Source: Bufo bufo (lineage: Eukaryota > Chordata > Amphibia > Anura > Bufonidae). From it: a DNA stretch of 64,000 bases. The position numbers and the translations under genes are program-made. Positions 44,714-57,920 of the stretch are shown in pieces (position 1 is the first letter of the stretch; each line of letters opens with the position of its first letter). A model generated the notes under the pieces. It was not told where the DNA came from. It saw only the letters and a program-made list of their open reading frames with translations, and searched no databases. The stretch is from assembly GCF_905171765.1 (NCBI RefSeq), contig NC_053390.1:213595359-213659358 (forward strand), in the 5' to 3' direction.

Positions 44714-44971
44714 ATATCCTTTTTAGAAACAGGCACTCTGTTGCCTCGGTTTTTGGTCAAGTAGACTTACTAACAAACATGAATGAATATATCCTAGCAA
44801 GCCATTGGCAGCTATTCAGGAGCTCTATCCTCTAACCATTGATGTATTATTTCAATATTATCTTGCTCCATTCTAGTACTGCAGAATAATACATAGTGTC
44901 TGGATTACTTCCTACTGTCAGGACTGCACAGCGAGACTCCTGTATTGCTAAGTTGAGGCTCCCTCTGTGCG

Positions 44972-45018
44972 TGTAATGTAGCTTCCATGTGTCATGTGCA
45001 CATGGAAGCTACATTACA
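44972..45018. repeat. Perfect 20-bp hairpin
   Basis: TGTAATGTAGCTTCCATGTG and its exact inverse are separated by 7 bases in the AT-AC intron. Confidence 0.85.
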
Positions 45019-45875
45019 CATACAGATGAGCTATTTGGACCATTCCAGAAGCCATTTCCTAATGGCCCAGCAATATAGTTTCCCATATAAACTGCTAGAA
45101 AGCAACCTGAAGAGTAAAACTGGCCATTGAAGTAAAAGGGGTATTCCCATTTTAGACATTGATGGCATATCGCTAGGTCTCAGACAGGTGCAGGTCTGTT
45201 TCCAGCATGCGGCTGTTATTCTGGACATAGGATTGAGTCCCAGATCTGACACTGATGGCATATCCTAGTAATATGCAGACAGTGTCTGAGATGGATGTCG
45301 TAAGGTAACCGGGCACACTCAGTATATTGGGATCATATAGAATTTAATGTATACGTAAAATTATGACACCATACATATGTTCCTAAAATGGTTGGAATGA
45401 ATAGCCTAAAAATATTACAAAATAGACACAAAATGAATAAATAATAATAAATATGGGTAATTAATAGTCTATGATAAAATAGAAGAGAACAGTGCAATAG
45501 ATAGATAAGATGATACAATAGTCCTGTATTGTACAAGTGCGCTATGGACGCAATGTGTAGTTTTGAACTAAAAAATGATTGGTTCCGTCGGCTCCACTTT
45601 GAAACACGTATAGCTTATTCAAAACTCACTTGTGTTCTGTTCACGAAAAACACAATTTCTCGCCCATTTTCCTTGGGGGACACAGAAGACCTTGGTATAG
45701 CTCAGCTCCCTAGGAGGCGTGACACTAAGTGAAAACTGTTAAGCCCCTCCTCCATCAGCTATACCCTTAGCCTGGAGAGAGAGACTGACAGTTTTTGCTT
45801 GGTGTCCAAGGAGGCAAGACACTCCCTGCTCTACAGGGCTGTTTTCTCCTTGTTTAAATTTAGATTTTTACGACC

Positions 45876-46560
45876 CCCTTCCATGGCGGGGTGCTTGCAC
45901 TCTCACTGGATCCGCTGCCGGCCATGTGCATGACCCCCCTTCCATGGGCGGTGTGCTGCACTCTCACTGAATTCGCTGCCGGCCATGGGCATGCCTCCTT
46001 TCCTCAGGCGGCCTACATACACTGTCACTGACTGTGGTTGTTCTCTCGCCAGTATGTTGCTGGCCATGTGCATGACCCCCCTTTCTGGGCGGAATACTGC
46101 ACTCTCACGGGATACGTTGCTGGCCATGAGCATGGCCCTCTTCCATGGGTGGAATGCTTGCACTCCCATTGGATACGGTGCTGACCTTGTGCATGACCAC
46201 CCCTCATTCCATGGGCGGAATTTTGCACACTCACGAGACTCACGGCTGTCCTTGTATATGCTGTGCTGGACTCGTACATGTCCCCTTCATTGGCGGAGTA
46301 GTTGCACTCTCATGAAATTCGGTGTTGGGTGGATTATTGCACAATCACTTAATGCTAGGATAACCCTGTGCATGTCCCCCTTTCACTAGACTGACCTCCT
46401 GCGTTCCTGCTGGATACTGTGCGGCCATATGCATGGACCCCTTCTGGGAGGAATATGATATGTCCTGGCCTTGGGCATCACCCCCTTTTGGGGCGGGCCT
46501 TTGCACTCTTGCCGACTGCAGTGTTTGCCAGGTATATTTCCCCCCTTTCTGGGCGGACTG
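45876..46560. repeat. Imperfect tandem repeats, about 75-80 bp, in the DIRS-like element
   Basis: Units with CTTCCATGGGCGG, GCACTCTCAC and GGCCATGTGCATGACCCCCC recur about every 75-80 bases, diverging to the right. This is in the 5' portion of the element before any recognisable coding remnant. Confidence 0.8.
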
Positions 46561-48774
46561 CTTGCGTTCCATCGCATGCCGTACTAGTCTTGTGCATAAC
46601 TCCCTTTCAGGCTGCACTTTGCACTTCCGTAGATACTGTGGGACTCTGTGGCTGGCCCCCTTCGCTGAGTGACTATTTTGCGGTGAGCGGACGTTCTTGT
46701 GCTCTCTGCGCATTGTTTGGGCCGTGTATGCTTTCTCCTCCCGTAGGTGGGTTGGCCTTCTCACTGCTTACAGGGCTGCTCGTACGTATGCCTCCCTTCC
46801 TCCTGCGACATATTTGTTTCCCATGGGATACGATGCTTGCCGCAAGCCTTGCACTCTTCTCTGAAGAGATCATTCTGCTTCCACCTGACCCGGACGGGCT
46901 CTACTTGCTCTCTACTGCACCGAGCTAGGCGGTACTCATTCTCGGGTTTGGATTGTATATTGCGGTTCCGTTGTGACGGTATCCACCATGTTCGTTGGCC
47001 CTTCCACCTGTGCAGTGTTCGTGGTTCCTAGATGCGTACCCATTCGTCCTCCCGCGGCATTTCTTCCCTGCGCAAGCGGTCACATGGACGAGAGTGCTGT
47101 CTGCAGCGCCACTCGAATTCTACGTTGGCTCTGGAAGGACTACGGTTCCCTCGCCTACTACCATTTCCTCCTCTTCGGATGCAGTGTGGTATGAGTCCTT
47201 CCTATTGGTGCCCTCTGCGCTTCAGTTCTGCTCTGCTACCAGGTTCGGGCCGCTCTTCTCGGAAAGGTCACCCAACTTCTCTTGCATGCTCGAATAATCC
47301 AGGTCCGGGGAACCTCCACTTTGGGTTCTTCAGGGTATTCGCCTTCTGCGAGGCAGTGAGCCGGGTGTTCTGCTTTTGAGCTGTCCTACTATGACTTCCC
47401 TGTTACCCACTCCTCCTTTCGGTTGGAGGGTGTTATGCCGGCCTCTGTCTCGACTGCTTTTTCTTGCCGGCTCTGTTTTAGCTCCCACTCGGGGCATATC
47501 ACTCCGATGTGGCTTCTGCCCCGGCCAGGCTTCAGAGGCTGTTCCTTCACTGCCCTCCGCTCTGGGGAAAGCATGGTTGTTCACTTGGATGGTACCGGTG
47601 TTCCTTGTGGCCTCATACCGTCTCCCTCGCTCACACTGGCTGTACTAGCTGTGTGCCTATTTACCGGGTCTACCGCGTTCTGTCCTCCCGCTGGGTGCAG
47701 ATTGCGTTTTCCATTCTAGGCGATGGTCCTGCTGTGGACTTACCTTCTCGGTAACGTGGGAGGACTACCCTTCGGTCAAGATTGTCCTTAGATCTCCCAC
47801 ACCGGGACTGTAGAACCCCTTCCTCTGGTGGCAACATCAACATGGACTTTAGCCTGTCTTGTCCTGGCATCTGTCGGGAGCTGGGCGGACCCTTTCAGTT
47901 CCTTCCGTCTGTCCTTCTGCTCCCCCAATCCGGGTGGATACGGGACGACGTTGTTCGGGGGCCGACGGGACCAGTTTTGCCGGACTCTTCTGCTCGTGTT
48001 ACTGGTCTGCGCCTGATCACATTGGGTTTTTTTCCCGCTTGCCCACGCGATTCCAGCGGGCACGCTAGTGTTCGATCCCGACCATGCTTCGTCCAGGATC
48101 TATTGTCGGACTTAGTGTTCTTACCTGGGGTTCTGTGGGAAGCTGGGCATTCCCCCACTCTGCCTTTCTCTCCCCATGGTTCTGTCCTTCTCCAGTCCGG
48201 CCTGGACCTGGGACTGGGACTCTGTTCCTTGAAGTGTCAAGTGTCGGCGCTGTCCATCCTCTTCCAGCGTTCCCTGGCCCCTCTTGTTCCTGTCAAGACC
48301 TTCTTCCACAGAGTGGCTCTTTGGTTCCTCTGTACCGTCCCCCGGTACCGCCCTGGGAACTACATACTGAGCTCTCGGCGCTCCAAGCTTTCCCTTGGAG
48401 CCGTTACAGAAGTTCTCTCTACTCCTTCTGTCCTGTACGGTTGTGTTTCTGTAGCCATCGTGTCTCTCAGACGGGTGTCTGAATGGCGGCCCTTCTTGTT
48501 CCGAGCCTTCTGTCCTTCCCCAGGACAGGGCTGTTCTCCATCCCGTCCCTTCCTTCTGTAGGTGGTATCTGCCTTTCATCTCAACGAGGCTATCGTCCTG
48601 CCCTTCCCACCCCCGGGAACGGACACTTCACCGATTGGACGTTGTTTGGGCCTTGCAGTTTTACTTGGAGATCACCGGCTCTTGTCGACGCTCGGACTCT
48701 TGTGGTTCCAGGAGGTCCGCGCAAAGGTTTGACGGCCTCCAGGGTGGCTTTCCTCCACTTCATCAGAATGGCTT

Positions 48775-49002
48775 TTGCTGAGGTTACCGCACCAAGGGCA
48801 GGGTTCCGCCTTTGGTGTCACCGTTCATTTCACCAGAGCGGTCAGTGCCTCCTGGGCCGGAGGCATTGAGCTTCGGCCGTGCAATTGTGCAAGGTGGCCA
48901 CCGATCTTTTTTGCACGCCTTACCAAGTTCTACAGGGTGCATACTCGGGCTTCGGCGGATGCTGCCTTGGGCCGCCTGGGTTTGCAGGCGGCGGTTCCTT
49001 GA
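48775..49002 (+). pseudogene. Tyrosine recombinase C-terminal remnant (DIRS-like)
   Basis: The frame reads VHFTRAVSASWAGG with the His-x-x-Arg pair (His codon at 48826) and then LTKFYRVHTRASADAALGRL, with the nucleophilic Tyr at 48931. This is the box II and Tyr signature of tyrosine recombinases in DIRS-type retroelements. Upstream reverse transcriptase/RNase H homology is only faint and split among frames, so the copy is a pseudogene. Confidence 0.7.
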
Positions 49003-49069
49003 TGCCTTCGGGTGCTTCACCTTGGAGCTGTGGTCCCCCCCCCCCCCTCTTGGACTGCTCTCGGACGTC

Positions 49070-49170
49070 CCAAGGTCTTCTGTGTCCCCCAAGGAAAATG
49101 GGCGAGAAAACGAGATTTTTGTATAACTTACCAGTAAAATCTCTTTCTCGCTCTTCCTTGGGGGACACAG
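49070..49170. repeat. Internal complementary region of DIRS-like element
   Basis: 49070-49109 is the exact complement of 45656-45695; 49107-49170 is the exact complement of 49397-49460. The two halves meet head to head around AAAACGAG. Confidence 0.85.
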
Positions 49171-49480
49171 CACCCACCCATTCATTGTTTTTTTTCTACA
49201 CGGTTTCCGGACTTGGTTTACCCCGTTGGGTAGTTGGCTTGTTGGTTCCACTTGTTGGACATTGCCTTTTCTCACTACTTGGACACGCAACTGTCAGTCT
49301 CTCTCTCCAGGCTGAGGGTATAGCTGTTGAAGGAGGGGCTTAACAGTTTTCACTTAGTGTCATGCCTCCTAGGGAGCTGAGCTATACCAAGGTCTTCTGT
49401 GTCCCCCAAGGAAGAGCGAGAAAGAGATTTTACTGGTAAGTTATACAAAAATCTCGTTTTTTCACCCAGTTGTCCTAGAC

Positions 49481-49633
49481 CAGGGATGCCCAACCTGCGG
49501 CCCTCCAGCTGTTGCAAAACTACAACTCCCATCATGCCCAGACAGCCTGGCCCTACAGCTATCAGCCTACAACAGGGCATGATGGGAGTTGTAGTTTTAC
49601 AACATCTGGAGGGCCGCAGGTTGAGCATCCCTG
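49481..49633. mobile_element. hAT-type MITE with perfect 8-bp TSD
   Basis: TCCTAGAC at 49473-49480 and 49634-49641. Ends CAGGGATGCCCAACC and GGTTGAGCATCCCTG. The arms contain ACTACAACTCCCATCATGCC and its inverse. It lies only 20 bases outside the DIRS-like right end. Confidence 0.85.
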
Positions 49634-49741
49634 TCCTAGACGGTGTTCTTGCCGTCTTTTTTTTTTTCCTGTCCATATTCCATCGGTATGTCATCTGTTT
49701 TTTGTTACCCATGAAAAACTAAAAACTGCTTTTCGTTCTCT

Positions 49742-50087
49742 TAAAAGGGAATCTGTAACCAGTTTGATGGTGTGCTAACTAAGGTCAACATAAACTAGTG
49801 ACAGGTCTCCTCAGCAAAGTGCTTGGTCACTTTCTTTAATTGACCCAGTCATTTTGCCAAAATCTTGTACTGAACAGCTCCAGCACATGCCAATGAGTCT
49901 CCATATTCATGAGCTCCTGGCTCTCCCCGCCCACCTGCTGCAGATTCATATGGAAATAAACTGTCAATCTGAGGCAGGGGGTGGGGAGAGCCGTGAGCTC
50001 ATGAATATGAGGACTCATTGGCATGTGCTGGAGCTGTTAGGAATTATAAGTGAGAGCAGCAGAAAACTGGTGACAGATTCTCTTTAA
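49742..50087. repeat. Fold-back repeat with TCATGAGCTC / CATGCCAATGAG core
   Basis: AGGGAATCTGTAACCAGTTT opens it and ACTGGTGACAGATTCTCTTT closes it. The arms share CAGCTCCAGCACATGCCAAT and its inverse. A related copy is at 57060-57366. Confidence 0.75.
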
Positions 50088-50090
50088 ATG

Positions 50091-50509
50091 GCATCTGTCA
50101 GCAGATTTGTACATCTGAAACTGGCTGACCTTTTACACGTGCACTTGGCAGCTGAAGGCATCTGTGTTGGTCCCATGTACATATGTGCCCTCATTGCTGA
50201 GAAAAATTATATTTTAATATATGCAAATAAGCCTCGAAAAAGGAACAGGGGCATAAATGTCATCATGCCTGAGAATGTCAATCAAAGTGTAGAGGGTGCA
50301 GCAGTTGCAGAGAGAGCCGAGCCTCTAGGTGTAATAGCGACAACCCTGTTGCTCCTAGAGACTCATTTGCATATATTAAAACTTCATATTTCTCAGCAAT
50401 GCGGGCACATATGAACATGGGTCCAACACAGATGCCTTCAGCTGCCAAGCGCACATGCAACAGGTCAGTCAGTTTCATAGGTACAAATCTGCTGACAGAT
50501 GCCCTTTAA
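50091..50509. mobile_element. CTGTCAGCAGATTTGTACC fold-back, copy 2
   Basis: GGCATCTGTCAGCAGATTTG at the left and CAAATCTGCTGACAGATGCC at the right. The arms share ATATGCAAAT and its inverse. Same family as 33688-34173. Confidence 0.85.
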
Positions 50510-50972
50510 GCATCTCCTAGCAACCATTTGTGATTAAATGGACTGCATATGGATGGCATCTGTGTGCGGTCCGTTTTTTTTTTGCAGTCCCATTGACTTG
50601 AATGGCTAGTATAGCGTGAGAACTGGACCAAAATACCATTCTACACAATGATCGGACATGTGAATTGGTCCTTTGACTTTTATCTCTGCTGGTCATACAA
50701 TAGAGATTTTGGACTGTCAGAAAATGCCTGTTTAGACCAATTTCTCCCGACACAGCCTTTTTACAGCAGAAACAAGCATGAAAGATCGCATATTTGACGT
50801 TTTAATCTATGAAATTGTGGTTCAAAATGATCTTCATAGACCAACGGTGAACAGCAAGCCTTTCAGTAAACTGCTGCCTGGAACCCCTAATGTATGGCCT
50901 AGTTTAGTTACTGGTAAAAGTTACTATTTTACCACTCAGAATAATGCATGTGGGAGATTAGTTAACGCACTA

Positions 50973-51139
50973 TGGGGGAGATTTATTAAAGATGGTTTAA
51001 TGGAAAACTGACTGACCACTCAGATTCCACCTTTCATTTACCAAAGGAGCTGTGAAAAATGAAAGGTGGAATCTGATTAGTTGCCATGGGCAACTAAGCC
51101 AGTTCTACTTCACACAAGTTTTGATAAATCTCCCCCTAT
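50973..51139. mobile_element. Small MITE GGGGGAGATTTAT...ATAAATCTCCCCC
   Basis: A 167-bp element with inverse ends and internal ATTCCACCTTTCAT with its inverse. Half of a related one may be at 53424. Confidence 0.75.
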
Positions 51140-51649
51140 ATTTCTCACAGTAAGAACAATTCTCTTTAGGAAAAATAGTTCCTATTATGGGAATTATTTC
51201 TGTGTATGGTGCCTTTCCTTTCTTGTATGCTTTTAGCTTTTGTGCCAGCCCTTGGCACTGTAAAGTCCTGTTCACATGTGGCAGCTAGATTACGGTCTAG
51301 TGAGTTTGGCTCCAGAAAACTTTGTATAAGTGCTGTGGAAATTGAGGGCTGTGAATCCTCTGCATGCCCTATCTGTCAAACTTTACTTGGAGATTTTGAT
51401 GGGGACATGTTGCTCCCAGAAATGTTTAGACGCTGCGATTTCTGCCAAATCACTAAATTACATCTAAGATAATTTTTTTTCTAATATATCACAATATAAT
51501 ATCTATAATATATTCGAGTTTCCTCATTGCAAATAAACAGTAATCACTCATTCCAATTTGCTGTTTTTATAGCTGGATATATAGTGTATAGGCAGAATAT
51601 GTTTCAGGCTATGAACTCTTTCATCTACAAGAAGACATTTGTGTGTATT
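51140..51649. other. SETD1B: 3' part of the AT-AC intron, no feature recognised
   Basis: Unique-looking intron DNA. An 88-codon open frame at 51206 has no homology I recognise and is not called. Confidence 0.4.
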
Positions 51650-51669
51650 TTCCTTGACTTTTTCCCCAC

Positions 51670-51836
51670 CAACCAGTGTTTCTTCCCCCAAGAAAAAGAA
51701 ACGAGATGATGGGTTACGGGATCATCTTACTGGATGCGCTCGTAGTGAGGGATATTATAAAATTGATCGTAAGGACAAGGCAAAATACCTCATCAACAAT
51801 CGTTCTATGACTGAAGAACCTTTAAATGATACCCAG
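51670..51836 (+). CDS. SETD1B: SETD1B coding exon i (Win motif)
   Basis: Follows the AT-AC intron. The first two bases CA complete a Pro codon, then [40 protein letters not shown] and [11 protein letters not shown]; donor GTAAGA at 51837. GCARSEG is the WDR5-interacting (Win) motif whose Arg inserts in the WDR5 pore, tying the catalytic subunit to COMPASS. The KKKKR run is a possible nuclear localisation signal. 167 bp, phase 1 to 0. Confidence 0.94.
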
Positions 51837-51876
51837 GTAAGAAATTGCTGTACCTTGCATGGAAAGTACAGAATAG

Positions 51877-52975
<1,099 letters not shown>

Positions 52976-53095
52976 TTCCGCAAGAAGAAAATCCGTTTCT
53001 GCAAGAGCCATATTCACGACTGGGGTCTTTTTGCCATGGAGCCGATTGCTGCGGATGAGATGGTCATTGAGTATGTGGGACAGAATATTCGTCAG
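52976..53095 (+). CDS. SETD1B: SETD1B coding exon k (SET domain N-terminal part)
   Basis: Acceptor TGCTCCTTCCAG ends at 52975 and donor GTGAGA starts at 53096; 40 codons, phase 0. It reads [20 protein letters not shown] then [20 protein letters not shown]. The HxWGLFA segment and EYVGQ are the S-adenosylmethionine-binding start of the SET fold. No key residue is missing. Confidence 0.96.
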
Positions 53096-54394
<1,299 letters not shown>

Positions 54395-54775
54395 TTAAAG
54401 GGCACCAGCAGATTTGTACCTATGAAATTGGCTGACCTGTTACATGTGCGCTTGGCAGCTGAAGAAGTCTCTGTTGGTCCCATATTCACATGTGCCCGCA
54501 ACTGCTGCACATTGAGAGGGCCAGGCAGTGTAAACGTGATCACTGCCTGGCCCTGTCAAAGTACATCGGGTGTAGCAGTGGTAGAGGGCAGAGCCTCTAG
54601 GTGTAACGACAGTGCCTCCGATGCTCCTTAGAGGCTCATTTGCATATATTAAACTTCGTTTTTCCGAGCAATGCTGGCACATTTGTACATGGGACCAACA
54701 CAGATGCCTTCAGCTGCCAAGTGCATGTGTAATAGGTCAGCCAGTCTCATAGGTACAAATCTGCTGACAGATTCA
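54395..54775. mobile_element. CTGTCAGCAGATTTGTACC fold-back, copy 3
   Basis: GGGCACCAGCAGATTTGTAC at the left, GTACAAATCTGCTGACAGAT at the right. Contains GAGGCTCATTTGCATATATT as in the other copies. Confidence 0.8.
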
Positions 54776-55255
54776 AAAAAAGAAACAAACCCGAATCTCA
54801 CATCCATATGCTATGCACTGATCTATAACCGCTTCTGTTATAATAAATAGTATACAGCCCCCTGCTATACGTACTGTACACGTGGCATTGGTATACGTTT
54901 TGATCAAAATATATAAGCCCACTCACCACACCAAGGTTGCCTTCTCGAGTGGGGCCTACTCTAATTTGGCATGGGACCACACGGCGACCACAGTCTCCGC
55001 AAGTCCCTTTAGCCCTTAGAATACCAGAGGTTTTTAGTTTTTTTGCGTTTTCATTTTTATTCCCTGTCTTCCTGGAGCCATAACTTTTTTATTATTTATT
55101 TCCGCTCACATATCCATATGAAGACTTGTTTTTACGGGACAAATTGTACTTTCTAATGCCACCATTTAATATGTATAGTATACAGTTTTACCTTTTTTGT
55201 ACCTACCGAGAAACTGACCTCTGCCCTTCATTCTCTGGGTCAGTACGATTAAGGC

Positions 55256-55728
55256 TACTTTCGATGCATCCAGCGCCTCACCCACTCACATCCGTCTGAG
55301 CAGATAAAACCGCAGATGAAGGTCCTGCGCGACCGAAACGTACGGTTTCTGCCAGTATGTGCATAATCTGAAAAAGATTGGGCCTATGGATGACAGCATT
55401 ATATGCTAATGAATAAATGCCCCTATTACAAATTGAAAAATTGTGTGCCTCAAATTTACTTCTATATTTACCGGCTATTCATAGCCCTTGATTGGCACCT
55501 AAACGCTGAACTAATAGAGTGCGGTTCTCAAATTCTTTAAACAATAGAAAACCGATCCGTCCTTCATTGACTTTCAATGGTGTTCAAGACGGATCCGTCT
55601 TGGCTATGTTAAAGATGATACAAACGGATCCGTTCTGAACGGATGCAGACGTTTGTATTATCTGAACGGATCCGTCTGTGCAGATCCATGACGGATCCGC
55701 ACCAAACGCGAGTGTGAAAGTAGCTTAA
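55256..55728. mobile_element. GGCTAC element disrupted by a hammerhead-bearing repeat
   Basis: GGCTACTTTC at about 55253 and GCGAGTGTGAAAGTAGC at 55708 are the two ends. Normal interior appears only from about 55545 (CAATAGAAAACCGATCCGTC); the part between holds a foreign sequence with a GAAACG motif. Confidence 0.6.
55313..55345 (+). ncRNA. Hammerhead-ribozyme-like motif, copy 3 (degenerate)
   Basis: CAGAUGA (55313-55319; consensus CUGANGA has U at position 2), A, then stem GGUC/GACC (55321-55324, 55331-55334), then GAAAC (55335-55339), GUACGG. AATAAA at 55412. Same element order as the other two copies, but the core change makes activity unlikely. Confidence 0.35.
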
Positions 55729-55767
55729 AACGATACCACATATGTGTAGGTTTTAATGTATATGTTT

Positions 55768-56266
55768 AAAGAGGACCTTTCACTGGTCCTAACATTACAA
55801 TATTACCTGACAATGTAGGGCTTTATTAGGAGATGTCAGGGCACTTTTTCTTTTTCACATTGGCTCCTCTGTTGCACCTCTGTGCCCCCCTTTCACTTTT
55901 GCCGCCCTGTATGCTAATTAGCAGTATCGGTACAGGGAGGAGGAGACGGCCGGGTTTCTCAGTGAGCTGCCCAATCGCAGTGGAGAGCGTCACAGCCAGA
56001 GGTAAAAAAAAAAAGCTCGCCTTCTCCCTGGCTGTGACATTCTCTGCTGCGATTGGGCAGCTCACAGCCAGGGAGAAGGAGACGCCCATTGCGAAACCCG
56101 GCCGTCCTCCTCCTCTCTGTACCGATGCTGCAAATTGGCATACAGGGCGGTAAAAGTGAACAGGGTCACAGCGGGGAACAGAGCAGCCAATGTGAAAAAG
56201 AAAAAGCGTCCCTAAACTGTCAGGTAATAATATTGTAATGTTAGGAGCAGGGAAAGGTCCTCTTTA
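55768..56266. repeat. Fold-back repeat AAAGAGGACCTTTCACTGG...GGAAAGGTCCTCTTT
   Basis: Inverse ends, with arms sharing CCTAACATTACAATATTACC and its inverse, and CCCAATCGCAG with CTGCGATTGGG. Confidence 0.8.
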
Positions 56267-57059
56267 AATACTGAAAAAATAAATTAGATCTTTGAAAAAA
56301 TTATATTTCTACATAATATTCTGACCCCCCATAACATTTTTATAGTTATGTCTGGGGGCTAATTTTTTGCGGGATGATCTGTAGTTTTTATTGATACCAT
56401 TTTGGAGTGTGTGTGTCTTTTTGATAACATTTTATTATTTTTTGGGGGGTAAGAGAAGCGATGAAAAAATGGTGAATCGGCCATTTCGATACCTTTTTTT
56501 CTGTGACGCCATTCACTGTATTGGAAAAATATTTTTAGATTTTAATAGTATGGGCGTTTTTGGAAGTGGTGATATATTTGTTTTTTTAATTCTGCGGAAA
56601 GGGGGGTGATTTTAACATTTTTAGCCCCTCTAGGAGGCTACAATGTCCACCACTTTTGTTTTTTAGAGAATATTACTATACACTCATAAGAAGTATAAGT
56701 AATTCTCGAATTGCTGATCTCCTATGTTGGCCTGCCACCTGCTGGTCAACATAGGAACTGCAGCTCTAATACACTTGGTTTTTTCAGCGAGACTGAGCCC
56801 ATTAAAAATAATGACCGGCATCCCCGATCACCACACGGGGATGCAAGTCCTAACCCAGAAGTGTGCTCTTCCATATTTTTCACCCTTTAGATGCCGTGAT
56901 CACACTTGAACAGTGCATCTAAAGGCTTTAATGTCCGCAATCTGCATTATTGCTGGTTGCGGACATTATATGCGGGCCTCTGCTGTTTGAAACAGATGTT
57001 TAAAGACCCCCACCAGCGCCGTACATGTACGGTGTTGGTAGCGAAGTAGTTTCATGCTA

Positions 57060-57366
57060 CTAGGCTCTAACAGCTCTAGCACATGCCGTTGAGCCCCCAT
57101 ATTCATGAGCTTCTGGCATTCTCAGCCCCCTGCCTCTGACTGTTTTTTTTTTTTTCCCATCTGAATCGAAAACGGGAGGCGGAGAAAATCAGGAACTCAT
57201 GAATATTCAGGATACATTGCATGCGCTGCAGCTGTTCAATACAAGATTTTAGCAAAATGGCTAAGTCAATTTAAGATGGGGACCCAGCATTTTGCTAAGG
57301 AGATCTGTCACAAGTTTGTTGCCCTTACTTAGGACACCATAAAACTGGTGACAGATTCTCTTTAAA
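57060..57366. repeat. Fold-back repeat, relative of 49742-50087
   Basis: Contains CCATATTCATGAGCT and AGCTCCAGCAC-like text, and ends AAACTGGTGACAGATTCTCTTT. The left end is damaged. Confidence 0.6.
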
Positions 57367-57746
57367 CAGATGCCATTATAGCCTATGGGTAAAGGCTTAT
57401 TTATTAAACGGAGACCAAAAACTTGATGAGAACAGGAAGCGGAGACCAAAAACAGCATGAGAACAAGGCTTTACCCTCAGAGGCAAACATCAGCAACTAG
57501 GGTGTACTGCTGAGGGGTATTAAAGTGGTACAAAGGACCTTTCATATTTATGTCCCTGTTAAAGGGGATGTCTCACCTCAGACATTGATGGCATATCCTT
57601 AGGATCCCATCTGTAGAGCAGAGCCCCCAAAGGGAACAAGAGCTCCCAGCGCATGTGCAGCACTCCCCCATTCATTTCTATGGCAGTGCCAAGTCGATGT
57701 TTTAGTGCTTCTAACGTGTAAATGTTTGTCACTCTTTGTTTTTCAG

Positions 57747-57920
57747 CCTAATTGCTACGCAAAGGTCATCACTGTGGAGTCACAAAAGAAGATTGTCATA
57801 TACTCCAAACAGTACATCAATGTGAATGAAGAGATCACATACGATTACAAGTTTCCCATAGAGGATGTAAAGATTCCTTGCCTTTGTGGAGCGGAGAACT
57901 GCAGAGGGACGTTGAATTAA
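57747..57920 (+). CDS. SETD1B: SETD1B last coding exon (SET end, post-SET, stop)
   Basis: Acceptor TTTGTTTTTCAG ends at 57746; stop TAA is at 57918-57920. It reads [40 protein letters not shown] and [15 protein letters not shown]. The Tyr of YDY is the catalytic tyrosine of SET enzymes, and CLCGAENC gives the post-SET zinc cysteines (C-x-C-x4-C). The ending CRGTLN is the usual SETD1 terminus. Confidence 0.97.
   Translation, partial: PNCYAKVITVESQKKIVIYSKQYINVNEEITYDYKFPIEDVKIPCLCGAENCRGTLN

Larger units (their letters stand above)
45656..49460 (+). mobile_element. DIRS-like tyrosine-recombinase retrotransposon, decayed
   Basis: The left part 45656-45801 and right part about 49284-49440 are inverted terminal repeats. 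An internal region at 49070-49170 is complementary first to the extreme left end (45656-45695, 40 bases) and then to the extreme right end (49397-49460, 64 bases). This joined internal complementary region is the diagnostic layout of DIRS-type retroelements, used to template a circle. A tyrosine recombinase remnant lies at 48775-49002. At 3.8 kb it is shorter than usual full copies and no long intact polyprotein is present. Confidence 0.75.
44714..51669 (+). other. SETD1B: U12-type AT-AC intron of SETD1B
   Basis: The protein joins as [17 protein letters not shown], matching WVYHPSTSLSSAKKKKR in human, only if the intron runs from AT at 44714-44715 to AC at 51668-51669. The 5' end ATATCCTTTTT fits the minor-spliceosome 5' site. 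TTCCTTGAC at 51650-51658 fits the U12 branch consensus TTCCTTRAC, with its A at 51657, 12 bases before the 3' end. No GT donor near 44713 would keep frame and homology. This is a sequence-based call; conservation in other species was not checked. Confidence 0.88.
55010..57047. repeat. Diverged relative of the TTAA giant repeats, interrupted
   Basis: Text such as GCGGGATGATCTGTAGTTTT with TTGATACCATTTTGGAGTG (56370-56410) and CCATATGAAGACTTG (55112) resembles internal parts of the TTAA elements. Two other elements (55256-55728, 55768-56266) are inserted. The ends are not certain. Confidence 0.5.

Noticed and set aside
44701..44835. Exon h continuing to the stop at 44833
   Set aside because: The tail after 44713 has no homology to SETD1 and begins exactly at a U12 5' splice signal. 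A rare retained-intron isoform cannot be excluded.
47782..48561. 259-codon open frame on + strand
   Set aside because: It overlaps other long frames on both strands, lies inside the decayed DIRS-like element, and shows no consistent domain.
51206..51472. 88-codon frame with CPICQTLLGDFDGD
   Set aside because: Looks zinc-finger-like but stands alone in an intron without splice context or recognised homology.
51671..51676. CAG acceptor at 51676 for exon i
   Set aside because: It would lose the conserved TS codons and break phase with exon h; the AC end at 51669 fits both.
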